A stretch of 64,000 nucleotides of DNA from Planctomycetota bacterium (lineage in GTDB: Bacteria; Planctomycetota; Uabimicrobiia; Uabimicrobiales; Uabimicrobiaceae), in assembly GCA_029260735.1 (NCBI GenBank), contig JAJDCR010000042.1:1-64000 (forward strand), read 5' to 3'. Below, piece after piece: positions 1 to 9,503 of this stretch (within the stretch, counting starts at the first letter, position 1; every line of letters starts with the position of its first letter). The position numbers and the translations under genes were made by a program. The notes beneath the pieces are model-generated. The model did no database searches. It worked only from the letters and a program-made list of their open reading frames with translations, and had not been told where the DNA came from.

Positions 1-111
1 GGAGAAGCGAGGTACTTTGCTGAGGGGGGACACGCCTTAGCAATTTCCTATGTTTATTTTAATTACATAACTTAAATTAGGACAAGTCCTAGAGAGTAAC
101 GGAGTATTTCT

Positions 112-1692
112 ATGTCAGAAGAAAGAGTTGTCATTGGGATAGATCTCGGAACTACTTACACTGCAATGGCATATTGTGATGAGGTGGGAGCAAAAATCAT
201 TGAAAATGATGAGGGACAACGAACAACTCCCACCGTAGTCTTTTTTGAAGATAGTGGCAACGTTATGGTTGGCCGCGAAGCTAAAAACTCTCTGGTTATT
301 GAGCCTATGAATGGAGTGGAGTTAGCCAAGAGAGAAATTGCTAATTTAAGTAGTGCTCGAGAAAAAAGAGTTTGGGAAATTTATGACAAGAAATACACTC
401 CAGAGGATATTTCTTCCTTAATATTGAAAAAATTGAAAAAAGATGCTTCTCAAAGACTGGGTACAGAGGTCGTTGATGCTGTCATCACTGTTCCTGCTTA
501 CTTTGATCTAGCAGCCCGAGAAGCTACTAGAAACTCTGGTATTCTTGCGGGATTTAATGTTTTAGCCCTTTTAAACGAGCCAGAAGCCGCAGCTATTGCT
601 TTTACTCACGGGAAAGCTCGTAAGCCAGAAACAATTTTTGTTTATGACTTAGGAGGAGGAACTTTTGATGTGAGCATTTTGAAATTTGATGGAGAGAGAT
701 GCGAAGTTCTTGCCACAGACGGAGATCACCAGTTAGGGGGAGCTGACTTTGACCGACAAATTCTCGATTACATAACAAATGCGGCATCCGAAAACGGAAC
801 AGATGTCAAATGTGAAATCGAAGAGCTTCAGAGGCTGAAAGATTCTGTTGAAATTACAAAGATGGCTCTTTCAAGCGCTCAAAAGAAAAGAATCATTGTC
901 GATAAAAAGACTTACGAATTAACAAGAGAGAAGTACCAAGAATTAATCGAAGAAAAACTTTCTGAGACTGAAGCCACGATGAATAAGGCATTAGAAGCAG
1001 CAAAAGAAAAAGGGGTTAATGGATGGGAAGATATTGATAGAGTTCTTTTAGTGGGAGGATCTTCTAAGATCCCTGCTGTACGTTCCTTAGTTGCTCGAAT
1101 AACAGGAAAAGAACCAGATGTTAGTCTTAATCCTGATGAAGCCATCTCCCTAGGAGCGGCTATTTATGGTTCTATTTACAAGGAAATCGAACGTCGAGTT
1201 GAAAAAGAACAAGAAGAAGAGAACTTTACTCCAGAAGAAGCTGAAGAGAAAAAAATTCTTTACTTGGATGGAAAAGTCAGCAGTGTTTGTTCTCACTCTA
1301 TCGGTATTATGGCTATAACCGAAAAAGGGGTTCGGAAAAATGCTATGATTATCCGTAAAAATACAAAAATCCCTTGTGAAGGAGAGCATCTCTTTGGAAC
1401 TAAAGATGCCCATCAGGAAACAGCTTGTATTCGCATTATGCTAGGAGAGTCAGAAGACCCCGAAGAATGTCGAGAAGCTGGTAAAGTGACTCTAAGATTA
1501 AAAGGGGATCTACCTAAGGAATCTCCTATCCGAGTGAAATTACAATACGACTTAGAGGGACGTCTCAAAGTATATAGTGAAGCCATCAAAGATGGAAGTA
1601 AAATCGAAACTACTCTTGACTTGAAAGAACAGCTTAGTGCAGAAGAAATTGCAAGTCAGAAAGAAGAGTTAGATAAAATAGAAGTTCAGTAG
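112..1692 (+). CDS. Hsp70/DnaK-family chaperone, short C-terminus
   Basis: Hsp70-type ATPase of 526 aa. The actin-like ATPase motifs are all visible: phosphate-1 GIDLGTTYTA near residue 9, phosphate-2 DLGGGTFDVS near 178, and the adenosine motif LVGGSSKIPAVR near 312. The substrate-binding part after about residue 400 is diverged and about 110 aa shorter than in E. coli DnaK (638 aa), with no EEVD-like tail. A KEQEEEN-rich insertion lies just after the ATPase domain. The ATG has GGAG 7 nt upstream. No grpE or dnaJ lies nearby; the gene instead leads a run of membrane-anchored helical proteins. It is probably a specialised Hsp70 paralogue rather than the housekeeping DnaK; that is inference. 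Confidence 0.93.
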   Translation: MSEERVVIGIDLGTTYTAMAYCDEVGAKIIENDEGQRTTPTVVFFEDSGNVMVGREAKNSLVIEPMNGVELAKREIANLSSAREKRVWEIYDKKYTPEDISSLILKKLKKDASQRLGTEVVDAVITVPAYFDLAAREATRNSGILAGFNVLALLNEPEAAAIAFTHGKARKPETIFVYDLGGGTFDVSILKFDGERCEVLATDGDHQLGGADFDRQILDYITNAASENGTDVKCEIEELQRLKDSVEITKMALSSAQKKRIIVDKKTYELTREKYQELIEEKLSETEATMNKALEAAKEKGVNGWEDIDRVLLVGGSSKIPAVRSLVARITGKEPDVSLNPDEAISLGAAIYGSIYKEIERRVEKEQEEENFTPEEAEEKKILYLDGKVSSVCSHSIGIMAITEKGVRKNAMIIRKNTKIPCEGEHLFGTKDAHQETACIRIMLGESEDPEECREAGKVTLRLKGDLPKESPIRVKLQYDLEGRLKVYSEAIKDGSKIETTLDLKEQLSAEEIASQKEELDKIEVQ

Positions 1693-1753
1693 GCATTTGC
1701 CTGAGAGCCTAATTTCATAATTGGGCTCTCAAACGTCGGCAAGGATAAAACGA

Positions 1754-3007
1754 ATGTTTTCCATCTTTCCAATGGCTTTTTTAGATATTTTTAGAGATCT
1801 TCCTTTTCTACAGCTGGAGATATGGAAACTCTTTTTTATTGCAGTTTTACTTTTCTGGGTTCTTATTGACCTTATTGATATTTATTACTTTCCTCAGTAT
1901 TTTCTAAAAAAAGAGATGAAGGAGATGAGGGAGAGTAGTCAAGAGCGTATAGAAAAAGAAATTAACCAGTGTTTAGCAGATTTTCCCCTAACTGAATTTT
2001 CTGTTGAACTACAAAAACTACCGAATTTTCAAGGCTTGAGAGAGCTGATAAAAAAAGAATTAAGTAAACCTAGAGAAGAGCTTCGAAAAAAACATTTATT
2101 TCCTATTTATGAAAAATATTCTAAAGAAGTGCCGCAAATTCTCTTCAAAGGATTAAATCCTCCTCAATGTGAAGAAGATTTGGCGATGATAGAATACAAA
2201 ATAAATCATAAGGAAAGAGAGCTTGATTTTACCTTTCATCAATTGAAAGCTAAGTTACGCAAAAGTTTAGCTCAAGATTTAGTTCCTTTTATTGAAGATA
2301 TTTTAGAAGATCAGCAAAAGCAAGTTGAACTAGTCCGAAAAGCCATTCAAAAAGATCAAGATACCTTACCGATCTTAGGAATGGAAATACCCCTCGAAAA
2401 AGCTGCTCAAATTATCATAAATAGTGGAGGGGTTTTTAATGTTAATGGTATTCGCCCAAAATCTTTAAGTGTTATAGCGGGAACTGCTCCTGCTAAACAT
2501 TGGGACATATTTTGCCGACTAATTTGGAACACATCTTCTTTACAAACTTCAAAAACGGAGAACTTTTTGGAAATATTCTCTCTCGAAGTAGCAAAAGGAG
2601 AGTCTGTTCCTTATGATTTTCTAAAATTTGCCGCTAAATGGTTAGAGAGGAATAGTCCAGATCTTACTACTCGGCAGGTCAAAACCGTGGATCACTCTCT
2701 GGATAAATTAAAGCCTCTGGAATCTCTTAGTCAAGTCGGGCAGATGGTTTTTCAAGACGATGAAGCCCGGAGTATTCTTGATACTCTAAAAAAAGAACAT
2801 ATGTCTTCTCGAGAAAAAGCTTTAGCTTATCTAAACCTCTCTCAAAAAGCGAACGAAGAGTCTATAAAAAAAGAAATTGGGGTTAAGCGAAAAAATCTCA
2901 ATCAAAACCTTTCTTTTGTGAAACGAGAAAAAAGAAAAAAAGTACTTGTTGAAATTCATTTTCTAAAACACGATTTACAAAAATATCTCTTACCTGGCGG
3001 GGCTTAG
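1754..3007 (+). CDS. Unrecognised membrane-anchored helical protein
   Basis: I do not recognise this family. The protein has a hydrophobic N-terminal segment (about residues 20-48, rich in F, L, I and W) followed by a long, charged, mostly helical cytosolic or periplasmic part with many Lys/Glu and a basic C-terminus. I chose ATG 1754 because AAGGA lies 8 nt upstream; the frame is open to a TTG at 1721 that has no ribosome site. It sits about 60 nt after the Hsp70-like gene and 7 nt before the next gene, so it is probably in the same transcript. Possibly a client or membrane partner of the Hsp70-like protein (inference). Confidence 0.75.
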   Translation: MFSIFPMAFLDIFRDLPFLQLEIWKLFFIAVLLFWVLIDLIDIYYFPQYFLKKEMKEMRESSQERIEKEINQCLADFPLTEFSVELQKLPNFQGLRELIKKELSKPREELRKKHLFPIYEKYSKEVPQILFKGLNPPQCEEDLAMIEYKINHKERELDFTFHQLKAKLRKSLAQDLVPFIEDILEDQQKQVELVRKAIQKDQDTLPILGMEIPLEKAAQIIINSGGVFNVNGIRPKSLSVIAGTAPAKHWDIFCRLIWNTSSLQTSKTENFLEIFSLEVAKGESVPYDFLKFAAKWLERNSPDLTTRQVKTVDHSLDKLKPLESLSQVGQMVFQDDEARSILDTLKKEHMSSREKALAYLNLSQKANEESIKKEIGVKRKNLNQNLSFVKREKRKKVLVEIHFLKHDLQKYLLPGGA

Positions 3008-3014
3008 GTGTAGT

Positions 3015-4331
3015 ATGGTGTTGTCTCAGTTCTTCATCTTTTTTATTATGACTCTGGCAATCATCATTGTTAGTCTGATAATTTGGAAAAAAATCTTTTC
3101 ATCAAAAATAGATAGACAAGCGTTGCAGCAAAGAAATGCGATGTATCGCTTTCGTCTTTTTCAACAAGCCTTTGAAAACGATGACTTGAAAAGCTTTTTA
3201 CCTGAACTTGCCGAAGAATGCATTTATCTTCTTTTTGGTTCAGGAGAATTCAGTAATATAGGTAATCTTTCGGCTCAAGATATTGAAAAAATATGCGTTG
3301 AACATAGTAAACACTTCTTGCACCTAAAAGAGTTGTCTCCAGAAACCTTAGATAAAAGAAAGTCCAAAGATTGGCATCTGTTAGAAACATCTAAAATTTC
3401 TGGAAGTCGCCGTTTAGCGTTTTCTTATTTGGCCCAACAATATGCTAAGGGAATGCTAGGAAAAGAAGGAGAGCGATTTTTTCTCAATTTCTTACAAAAA
3501 CATAAAGCAAAGGCCTATAACTTATTGTTAGTAGGAGAGCCTCGGAGCTATGAAGAATTAAGACGTATTTATACCAACGATTTCTTTCGTGAGATCAAAA
3601 ATTCCTCAGATCTTTCAGAATACTCACAGGCAACAGAGTATTTGCTTAGTAGCTATTTGAAGCAACAGCTTCCTCCCTCTGGAAAAAAACTCTTAGATAA
3701 ATTCTTACAAGAAAATGATGCCACCATTTATCAAAAGTTAGTTCAGAAGCTACCTAAGATAAATCGCGAAAATTTAGCTAAGGTTTACAGTGAAAGTTTT
3801 TTTGAGAGAATAGTAGAACTAAAAAAAATGGAAGAATATCCCTATGCTTTTGATTTCCTTCTCCAATCTTATCTAGAAAAAAAAACTGGCTCGACGGCAA
3901 CTCCTCTCATAGAAAAACTTATGGGAAAAAACTCTGACTATGTTTATCCTAAGATGTTTGCTCTAGTTTTCCAAGGAAACACTAAAGAGTTTGCTCTACA
4001 AATGATCCAAGACTATGATCATTTACCAACAAAAAGTAAAATTGCCCTTTTGCAGTTTAAAAAAGATGATCGCTATGTCCAAGCTAGCATTAAAAAGCTT
4101 TGTGAGCAAAATGAAGACAATCAATGGAGTCCTTTATTTGAAAGTATAAGCAAAGTTCTAGGCTCTCGAATGAAGATTCCAGAAAATGTGAATGAAGTGA
4201 AAAAAATAAAGAAACTCTTAGAATTTCACCGAGATAATGCAAATTCCGCTGGAAATATGATCAAGGTTTTAGATATAGAAAAAATTTTAGAAAATATGGA
4301 TAGTTTTCACGAATCCTTAAGTGTTTCCTAG
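3015..4331 (+). CDS. Unrecognised membrane-anchored alpha-helical protein
   Basis: 438 aa with one N-terminal transmembrane segment (about residues 6-25, FFIFFIMTLAIIIVSLII) and no clear signal cleavage site. The rest is a soluble helical region with loosely repeated helix pairs of TPR/HEAT-like look (recurring FLLQSYL / LLSSYL segments and 'LLDKFLQEN'-type helices). I cannot name the family. The start is 7 nt after the stop of the upstream gene, which supports translational coupling in the Hsp70-led operon. The same anchor-plus-helix architecture occurs in the genes before and after it. Confidence 0.72.
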   Translation: MVLSQFFIFFIMTLAIIIVSLIIWKKIFSSKIDRQALQQRNAMYRFRLFQQAFENDDLKSFLPELAEECIYLLFGSGEFSNIGNLSAQDIEKICVEHSKHFLHLKELSPETLDKRKSKDWHLLETSKISGSRRLAFSYLAQQYAKGMLGKEGERFFLNFLQKHKAKAYNLLLVGEPRSYEELRRIYTNDFFREIKNSSDLSEYSQATEYLLSSYLKQQLPPSGKKLLDKFLQENDATIYQKLVQKLPKINRENLAKVYSESFFERIVELKKMEEYPYAFDFLLQSYLEKKTGSTATPLIEKLMGKNSDYVYPKMFALVFQGNTKEFALQMIQDYDHLPTKSKIALLQFKKDDRYVQASIKKLCEQNEDNQWSPLFESISKVLGSRMKIPENVNEVKKIKKLLEFHRDNANSAGNMIKVLDIEKILENMDSFHESLSVS

Positions 4332-4394
4332 GATGGCCCTTGGTTTATCAATTTAAGAAAAATCAATTTAAGAAAAATATTGGTCAGTTGCAAT

Positions 4395-5405
4395 ATGACT
4401 TTAAGAAAAAGAAAAAAACTCAAAAAATTATCTCTTATAGGGAAACTAATCTTGATCGCGGTTCTAATAGGAATTGCTCAGAGAAAAGAATTAGATAAAG
4501 TTTCTCATTCTCAGAGTAAAGAAAATCTACCTTCGCAAGTAACCAGTAATACTTTGATTCCCGTCGTAGAAGACTTAAAGACAAAATCACAAGAAAACTA
4601 CTCGCTTCTTTCTTACTATGAAAAAGCGGAGAAAGCACTCATTGAAAAGAATGCTTTAGAAGCACTAGCCACTTATCAAGAAATAGTGGGGAAAAATTTT
4701 TCCGAAGAGAACTCTACTCAAAAAATTTCTGAGCTAAGAAAGAAGGTGTATGAAGAAGCTTTTCGACATCACTGGAAAGAGGGAAAGAAATTTTCGGAAA
4801 AAGAACTTTGGGAAGAGGCAACAAGCCACTACAATCAAGCTAAGAATTATCTGGCAGAAGGGAACTTCAAAGAAGATAAGTTATTTAGACAAGAAATCTT
4901 ACAGGTGGCGACTCTTGCACACGACTTTTATATAAATAAGGGGGATTCTCTTCTTCCAGAATTTTCCGAAGCCCTTCCCTTTTACAGTAAGGCCCTTGAG
5001 TATCAAAAAAGCTCTCTCGGACAAGAAAAAAAGAATACTTGTCTTCTCAATTTATATTTTAAATGCGAATTTCAAATCAAAGACTCTACTCCAGATGGCT
5101 ATTCTATTTTAGAATCGACATTTCATAATAATTCTGTGGAAACTATAAATGACATTCAAATTGGATTTTCTCTGCCTGCTGAAATAGAGGTTCTCGAAAC
5201 TGGGGGATACAAAAAGACAAAAAATGGAAAAAGACAAAATTTTTTCTACCTAAAAATAGAAGAAATAAAAGAGCAAAGTTCTCGCTCAGAAAAATGTCTG
5301 ATAAAAACTTCTTTAGCAAATTTTACGATCAAAGCAAAGGTAAAAAACTTTACTCCTTTAATTAGCCAAAAACTTGATATTCTAGAGGGGAATAAATTTG
5401 AATAA
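4395..5405 (+). CDS. Unrecognised membrane-anchored TPR-like protein
   Basis: About 336 aa. A very basic N-terminus (RKRKKLKKL) precedes a transmembrane segment (LIGKLILIAVLIGIA), giving a positive-inside anchor. The middle holds TPR-like helices (ALEALATYQEIVGK, ELWEEATSHYNQAKNYL, EALPFYSKALEY). The C-terminal third is predicted beta-rich (ESTFHNNSVETINDIQIGF and following), reminiscent of a small Ig/adaptin-ear-like domain. ATG 4395 is preferred over the in-frame TTG at 4380; neither has a clear ribosome site. It overlaps the next gene by 8 nt. Function unknown; a scaffold role is a guess from the domain type. Confidence 0.68.
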   Translation: MTLRKRKKLKKLSLIGKLILIAVLIGIAQRKELDKVSHSQSKENLPSQVTSNTLIPVVEDLKTKSQENYSLLSYYEKAEKALIEKNALEALATYQEIVGKNFSEENSTQKISELRKKVYEEAFRHHWKEGKKFSEKELWEEATSHYNQAKNYLAEGNFKEDKLFRQEILQVATLAHDFYINKGDSLLPEFSEALPFYSKALEYQKSSLGQEKKNTCLLNLYFKCEFQIKDSTPDGYSILESTFHNNSVETINDIQIGFSLPAEIEVLETGGYKKTKNGKRQNFFYLKIEEIKEQSSRSEKCLIKTSLANFTIKAKVKNFTPLISQKLDILEGNKFE

Positions 5406-5775
5406 AATTAATTTATTAGAAGAAACTCTTGATAAATTGAAGGAAAGCAATAAGTCAAGCACGGATGTGCTTTGGGTGGGGTCTCAAGACGGTCACTATG
5501 CTGTTCATTGGGACGAGTTTACTAAAATGGCTAATCGAGAATATGATCGTGATTCCAAAGGGCAATTAGTTGCAAAGGATCTAGTCATTGTTGGAAAAAA
5601 TTGGTGGTTGGAAAGAAAAGGCTACGAAGAGTCTGAATGGTGGAGCTATGTGCAACTACCGGAAAAAAAAGAGGGAAAAGAGTTTAATTGTATTTTTACT
5701 TCCGATACGGATCAGTCAGGTTGGCTTAGAGTCAAAGAAATAATGGAATACCAACAGAAGTTATCTGAAAAATAA
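5398..5775 (+). CDS. Small hypothetical protein, Trp-rich
   Basis: 125 aa soluble protein with a conserved-looking aromatic core (GKNWWLERKGYEESEWWSY, and ...SGWLRVKEI). It starts at TTG 5398 inside the end of the previous gene; GAGGGG lies about 7 nt upstream, so the TTG start is well supported. No signal peptide or membrane segment. Family not recognised. As the last gene of the Hsp70-led operon it may act with the three membrane-anchored proteins upstream. Confidence 0.7.
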   Translation: MNKINLLEETLDKLKESNKSSTDVLWVGSQDGHYAVHWDEFTKMANREYDRDSKGQLVAKDLVIVGKNWWLERKGYEESEWWSYVQLPEKKEGKEFNCIFTSDTDQSGWLRVKEIMEYQQKLSEK

Positions 5776-5795
5776 TTTAGGTGCTTGTACCTAAA
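5776..5795 (+). terminator. Possible hairpin after the Hsp70-led operon
   Basis: TTTAGGT (5776-5782) pairs with ACCTAAA (5789-5795) over a 6-nt loop just after a stop codon. There is no T-run, so this is a stem-loop at an operon end rather than a clear intrinsic terminator. Confidence 0.3.
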
Positions 5796-5865
5796 ATAGG
5801 GTGTGTCCTAATGAAAAAGGGTTTTTCCGATAGCCTCAGTGTAATATAGAAAGCGAAGGAAAGTT

Positions 5866-8040
5866 ATGAGAGGTCGATTTTTACTTTACTTCATCATTTT
5901 TGTTCAGATTACAAGTGTTTACGCTCAAAGTGCAGTTCCTGAGGAATCTAATTTTTGGTTTAAGTTACTTGTTATGGTTTTGGGAGCTCTAGTTCTCTTA
6001 GTTACTTATTTTATGACAAACACTAAAAGTGAGCTAAGAAAAATAGCAGAAGAAAAAGAGAAGCTAGATGCCCAATCAGAAAAGTTAACTGAAAATATCA
6101 AAGCTCATGAAGAAGAATCTCGAGAGCTTGCTGAAGAAGTTAAGAAGCAAGAGGCAGAGAAAACAAGATTAGCGCAAGTGCAAAAAGAACAAGAGGACGA
6201 TGCTAAAGAGTTAGCGGAGAAAAAACAGGAACAAGAGAGTATCGATCGAGAACTTGAATCTAAAACAAATGAGTTGAAAGAAGCAGAAAAAAAACAAGAA
6301 GAAAAAACTGCTGAGTTGGAAAAGGGGGAACAAGAATATCAAAAAAAGACAGCAGAGCTGGCTCAGAAAGAGGAAGAGCAAAAAGAAAAAATTACTGAGC
6401 TAGAAAGAAAAGAGCAAGAGCAATTAGAAAAGGAAGAAGAGCTAGTTAAAGTAAGAGCAAAACATGAAGCTGAAGCTGAAAGACTTGGTGAAATAGCGAA
6501 AAAACAAGACGATGATTCTCTTGTTTTTGTAGAACAAAAAATCAAAATAGAAGAAGAAAGTCGTAAGCTTGCCAAAGGCAGAAAAAAACACGAAGAAACA
6601 GCAAAAAAATTAGCTCAAATCAGGAAAAAGCAAAAGGAAGAAGTAGAGAGACTAGCCGAGCAAAAAATTCAACAAGAAGAAAAATCTTACCTTCTTGATG
6701 AAAGAGAAACAAAGCTCGAAAGCGAAGTGAAAGAATTTAATGAAGAAAAAAGCCGACAGGAGAAAGAAGCTCTTCGCTTAGAAGAGTGGGAAAAAGAACT
6801 CGAAGAAGAATCTATTCGCTTAGAAGGGGTTAAAAAAGAGAAAATTGAAGAGGCAGATAAGCGACGTGTTCTCCAAGAGCAAGAAGAGGAAGAGGCTCGT
6901 AAATACAAGGAAATGCGAGCGATACAAGAAAAAGAGTCTCAAAGATACATTGATGCAGTGAAACAACAAGACAAAGATGTAGAAAGACTCCTTGAGGAGA
7001 AAAAGAAAAAATCTGTTACAGAGGAAACAAAAGTTGTTGAGACCAAAAAAGAAAAACCTACTCCTGTAAAAGCAGAAGAATCTAAGAAACCGCAAGAAGT
7101 AGAGCAAAAGCGTCGAGAGGAAGAACAAAAACAGAAAGAAGACGAGAAAAAGCAACGAGAAGATAAGCGACGAGAAGAAGAAAAACGACGCTATGAAGAA
7201 ACGCGCAAACGTCAAGAAGAGGAAAGGCGTAGAGAAGAAGAGTTTCGCCGATCTCAAGAATTGGCTGCGATCTCTCTCAAGCCGAAAAAAAGTCTTACTG
7301 AAAAACCGAAACCAAAGCCAACAATAGAGCGAAAAAAACCACTAGCCCAAAAAGAAGTAGTTTCAAGCTCTAAGTCAGCGAAATCTTTTCCAGATCCTTC
7401 CGAAAGTGCTATATTTTTTCATCGTTCTTTGATTGACAAAGATGGATTATCTCAACGAGAAGAAAGAGAGTCCAAGCTAATTATAGATGCCATTCAGTCT
7501 CAAGACACAGAAAAAAAAGGAGTTCTTAACCTAAACTCTAGTGCTGTAACGGATGTGGGACTGGCTCTTCTTTATCAGTACAGTTTTGTCTCGGATTTGA
7601 AGTTAGATTCGACGGATGTAAGTGATGAAGGACTTAAGCATCTTAGACACCTTTCTAACTTGAGCTACCTTTCTTTAAAGAATACTCCTATCGGAGACTC
7701 TGGAATATCACATTTACAACTTTGCCCTCGATTGACTGTCTTAAATTTAGATGGAACGCAAGTAACAAGTAAGGGCTTAGAGGCCATTAAGAAACTAAAA
7801 AACCTACTTTGGCTCTATCTAAACGACACTCGAGTTGATGATGTCGGCCTATCTTATCTTTCTAACTTAATTGGCCTGACTCATTTGGAGCTAGGAAATA
7901 CAAATGTTAGTGATTTGGGAGTAGAAAGTTTAAAAAACCTCTTCAATTTAACCAAGCTAAACTTGTATCGCACAAATATTAGCTTTAGTGGTCTTAAAGA
8001 ACTAAAAGAGAATTTTCCGCAATGCCAAATTGAAGCCTAG
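5866..8040 (+). CDS. Signal/TM-anchored coiled-coil protein with C-terminal leucine-rich repeats
   Basis: 724 aa in four parts: an N-terminal signal-like segment (residues 1-21, ending SVYAQ), a transmembrane helix (about 30-50), a very long E/K/Q-rich coiled coil (about 55-460), and a Lys/Pro-rich linker. From about 540 to the end come roughly seven 24-residue leucine-rich repeats of the pattern LxxLxLxxTxVxDxGLxxL (for example LSYLSLKNTPIGDSGISHL). ATG has AAGGAAAG just upstream. LRRs of this short bacterial type mediate protein binding, and the coiled coil would hold the LRR at a distance from the membrane. Binding partner unknown. It precedes a secreted repeat protein by 10 nt, so the two are probably co-transcribed. 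Confidence 0.88.
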   Translation: MRGRFLLYFIIFVQITSVYAQSAVPEESNFWFKLLVMVLGALVLLVTYFMTNTKSELRKIAEEKEKLDAQSEKLTENIKAHEEESRELAEEVKKQEAEKTRLAQVQKEQEDDAKELAEKKQEQESIDRELESKTNELKEAEKKQEEKTAELEKGEQEYQKKTAELAQKEEEQKEKITELERKEQEQLEKEEELVKVRAKHEAEAERLGEIAKKQDDDSLVFVEQKIKIEEESRKLAKGRKKHEETAKKLAQIRKKQKEEVERLAEQKIQQEEKSYLLDERETKLESEVKEFNEEKSRQEKEALRLEEWEKELEEESIRLEGVKKEKIEEADKRRVLQEQEEEEARKYKEMRAIQEKESQRYIDAVKQQDKDVERLLEEKKKKSVTEETKVVETKKEKPTPVKAEESKKPQEVEQKRREEEQKQKEDEKKQREDKRREEEKRRYEETRKRQEEERRREEEFRRSQELAAISLKPKKSLTEKPKPKPTIERKKPLAQKEVVSSSKSAKSFPDPSESAIFFHRSLIDKDGLSQREERESKLIIDAIQSQDTEKKGVLNLNSSAVTDVGLALLYQYSFVSDLKLDSTDVSDEGLKHLRHLSNLSYLSLKNTPIGDSGISHLQLCPRLTVLNLDGTQVTSKGLEAIKKLKNLLWLYLNDTRVDDVGLSYLSNLIGLTHLELGNTNVSDLGVESLKNLFNLTKLNLYRTNISFSGLKELKENFPQCQIEA

Positions 8041-8050
8041 GAGTTTTCCG

Positions 8051-9070
8051 ATGAAAAATTTCTTTCTTTATCTTTGTTTTTCCCTTTGTTTTTCGATGGG
8101 CACTTGCTATGGACAAGACATAGAAAAAGCAGACAGACAACTTAGCCAAGAAGAAGCTCTTGATGAGGTTTTTTCTGAAGAAAGTCGTTTTGAAGCAAGA
8201 GCCCATAAGCCATATATTCCCCAAAATCCTAGTGGCAATCCCCAAAAGATCTTAAAACAAAAGTGGGATCGTTGGAGTTGGGTAGACTGGGTTAAATTTG
8301 AGTATCGCTACCAGAATGGTAAAGTTGTTTTCCAAGAAAACAAAATCAATAAGGAAGGAAACTGGGAAAATCTTAGCCGCTATTATTTAAAATATGATGA
8401 GGCGGGGAGGCTAACTGAACAGCTCTATCAGACTTGGCGAGAAAACAAATGGCAAAACTTTTATCGCTATGTTTTTCAGTACGATGGGCAAGGAAATTTA
8501 GTTTATAAACTCTATGAAAATCACCCGGGAAAGTGGCAGGGCTCGTTTCGCTTTTACTATAGCTACAAAAATGGTATTTGGACAAAGGAATATAGCCAGC
8601 GCTTTAGTAAATACCAAGGGTGGGTAAACAACCGGACTATTTTCTATAGCTACCGCGAAGATAAAGTTATCGAAAGCTACCAGGAAGGTTGGAACGGGAG
8701 CTCTTGGGCTCCTCTTTCTAAGCGAGATATTCAGTACGATGCTAAATTTGAGCACCGGACAAAAGAGCTCATTTATGTTCCCGTGGGAACTTTGGCTGAA
8801 GAATACTCCTATTTTCTCAACTCCAGCAAAAGTGTTCACACCATTCGTAAGCTGTATAATGGTAGTCTGCATAACTCCAAACGATCCACCTCTCTGCTTT
8901 CTCAAGGAAAATCTCACGATTTTCTCCAAGAAGTATGGCGCTACGGAAGTTGGCAAAAATCTTATCGTTGGGATATAGAGCACAAAGGTGATAAACTGAA
9001 GCGGATGACCAAGCAAACTTGGAAAGACTACCAGTGGGTAAATGAAGAGCAGCGGCTTTGGATTCATTAG
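8051..9070 (+). CDS. Secreted YD-like repeat protein
   Basis: About 339 aa with a clear signal peptide (MKNFFLYLCFSLCFSMGTCYG). The mature part is built of repeats with aromatic pairs and the pattern YxYDxxGxL/V plus WxxxxxWxxFYRY, about 40 residues each (LKYDEAGRLTEQLYQTW; FQYDGQGNLVYKLYENH). These resemble RHS/YD-type beta repeats of extracellular proteins, in a short version without an RHS core or toxin tip. ATG 8051 has AGGAG 7 nt upstream that overlaps the stop of the preceding gene; a TTG at 8030 is in frame but lacks a site. Likely surface or extracellular; function unknown. Confidence 0.8.
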   Translation: MKNFFLYLCFSLCFSMGTCYGQDIEKADRQLSQEEALDEVFSEESRFEARAHKPYIPQNPSGNPQKILKQKWDRWSWVDWVKFEYRYQNGKVVFQENKINKEGNWENLSRYYLKYDEAGRLTEQLYQTWRENKWQNFYRYVFQYDGQGNLVYKLYENHPGKWQGSFRFYYSYKNGIWTKEYSQRFSKYQGWVNNRTIFYSYREDKVIESYQEGWNGSSWAPLSKRDIQYDAKFEHRTKELIYVPVGTLAEEYSYFLNSSKSVHTIRKLYNGSLHNSKRSTSLLSQGKSHDFLQEVWRYGSWQKSYRWDIEHKGDKLKRMTKQTWKDYQWVNEEQRLWIH

Positions 9071-9159
9071 AGCTTGGGAGAATTTAAGTTTTGTTTAGCA
9101 TCCCCGGCCCTTATAAATTTTACTTTGTGGTATCAAGTTTATTTTAAGGTTTAGTGGGG

Positions 9160-9322
9160 TTCATTCCGTGAGTTATTTGTTTCCGTTCTGAAGATCGTGA
9201 AACAAATAACATTCCTAAGCAAATAAAGGTAAGTGACTAATGCTTTAGTCACTCATAGTCTAAAGGCCCGATCTAGTCACTCCACCAAATAACTCACTCC
9301 ATTCACATTTCGCTTCGCGACA
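9160..9322 (+). repeat. Left arm of ~165-bp imperfect inverted repeat
   Basis: The reverse complement of this stretch aligns end to end with 11484-11649. Shared blocks include TTCATTCCGTGA, GAAGATCG, AAACAAAT, GGCCCGATCTAGTC, CACTCCATTCA and the outer CGCGACA. Identity is roughly 70% by eye. The two arms bracket the genes at 9626-11334. Confidence 0.85.
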
Positions 9323-9466
9323 CTCTCTTTTTTGCAAATCCTTTTGCAGATCCTGATTTTCACCATGAATGATAGCTAAAAATGTTTGTCCATTTTTTTT
9401 GCATAACAAAACCTAACGTAAATCTGAAAAACCTGATAAAACGATGACTAAAGATCGCCATCCGGC

Positions 9467-9503
9467 AATTTTATTGAAACTTAGCCCGAACTTTAATAAG
9501 TTA
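9467..9503 (+). promoter_or_regulatory. Copy A of 37-bp dispersed motif
   Basis: Matches the pattern AATTYTRTTGAAA...AGY...AAYTYTARTnA seen at three other sites. It contains TTGAAA (9474-9479), a 17-nt spacer and TAAGTT (9497-9502), laid out like a sigma-70 promoter. It lies about 120 nt before the start of the 9626 gene. Confidence 0.6.

Noticed and set aside
21-35. GGGGGGACAC motif near the window start and GTGTCCCCCC at about 11849
   Set aside because: Short match only; no longer shared sequence around the two sites, so not called a repeat.
6363-7257. Ser- and Phe-rich minus-strand ORFs opposite the coiled-coil gene
   Set aside because: Antisense of an E/K-rich coding stretch; composition explains the open frames.
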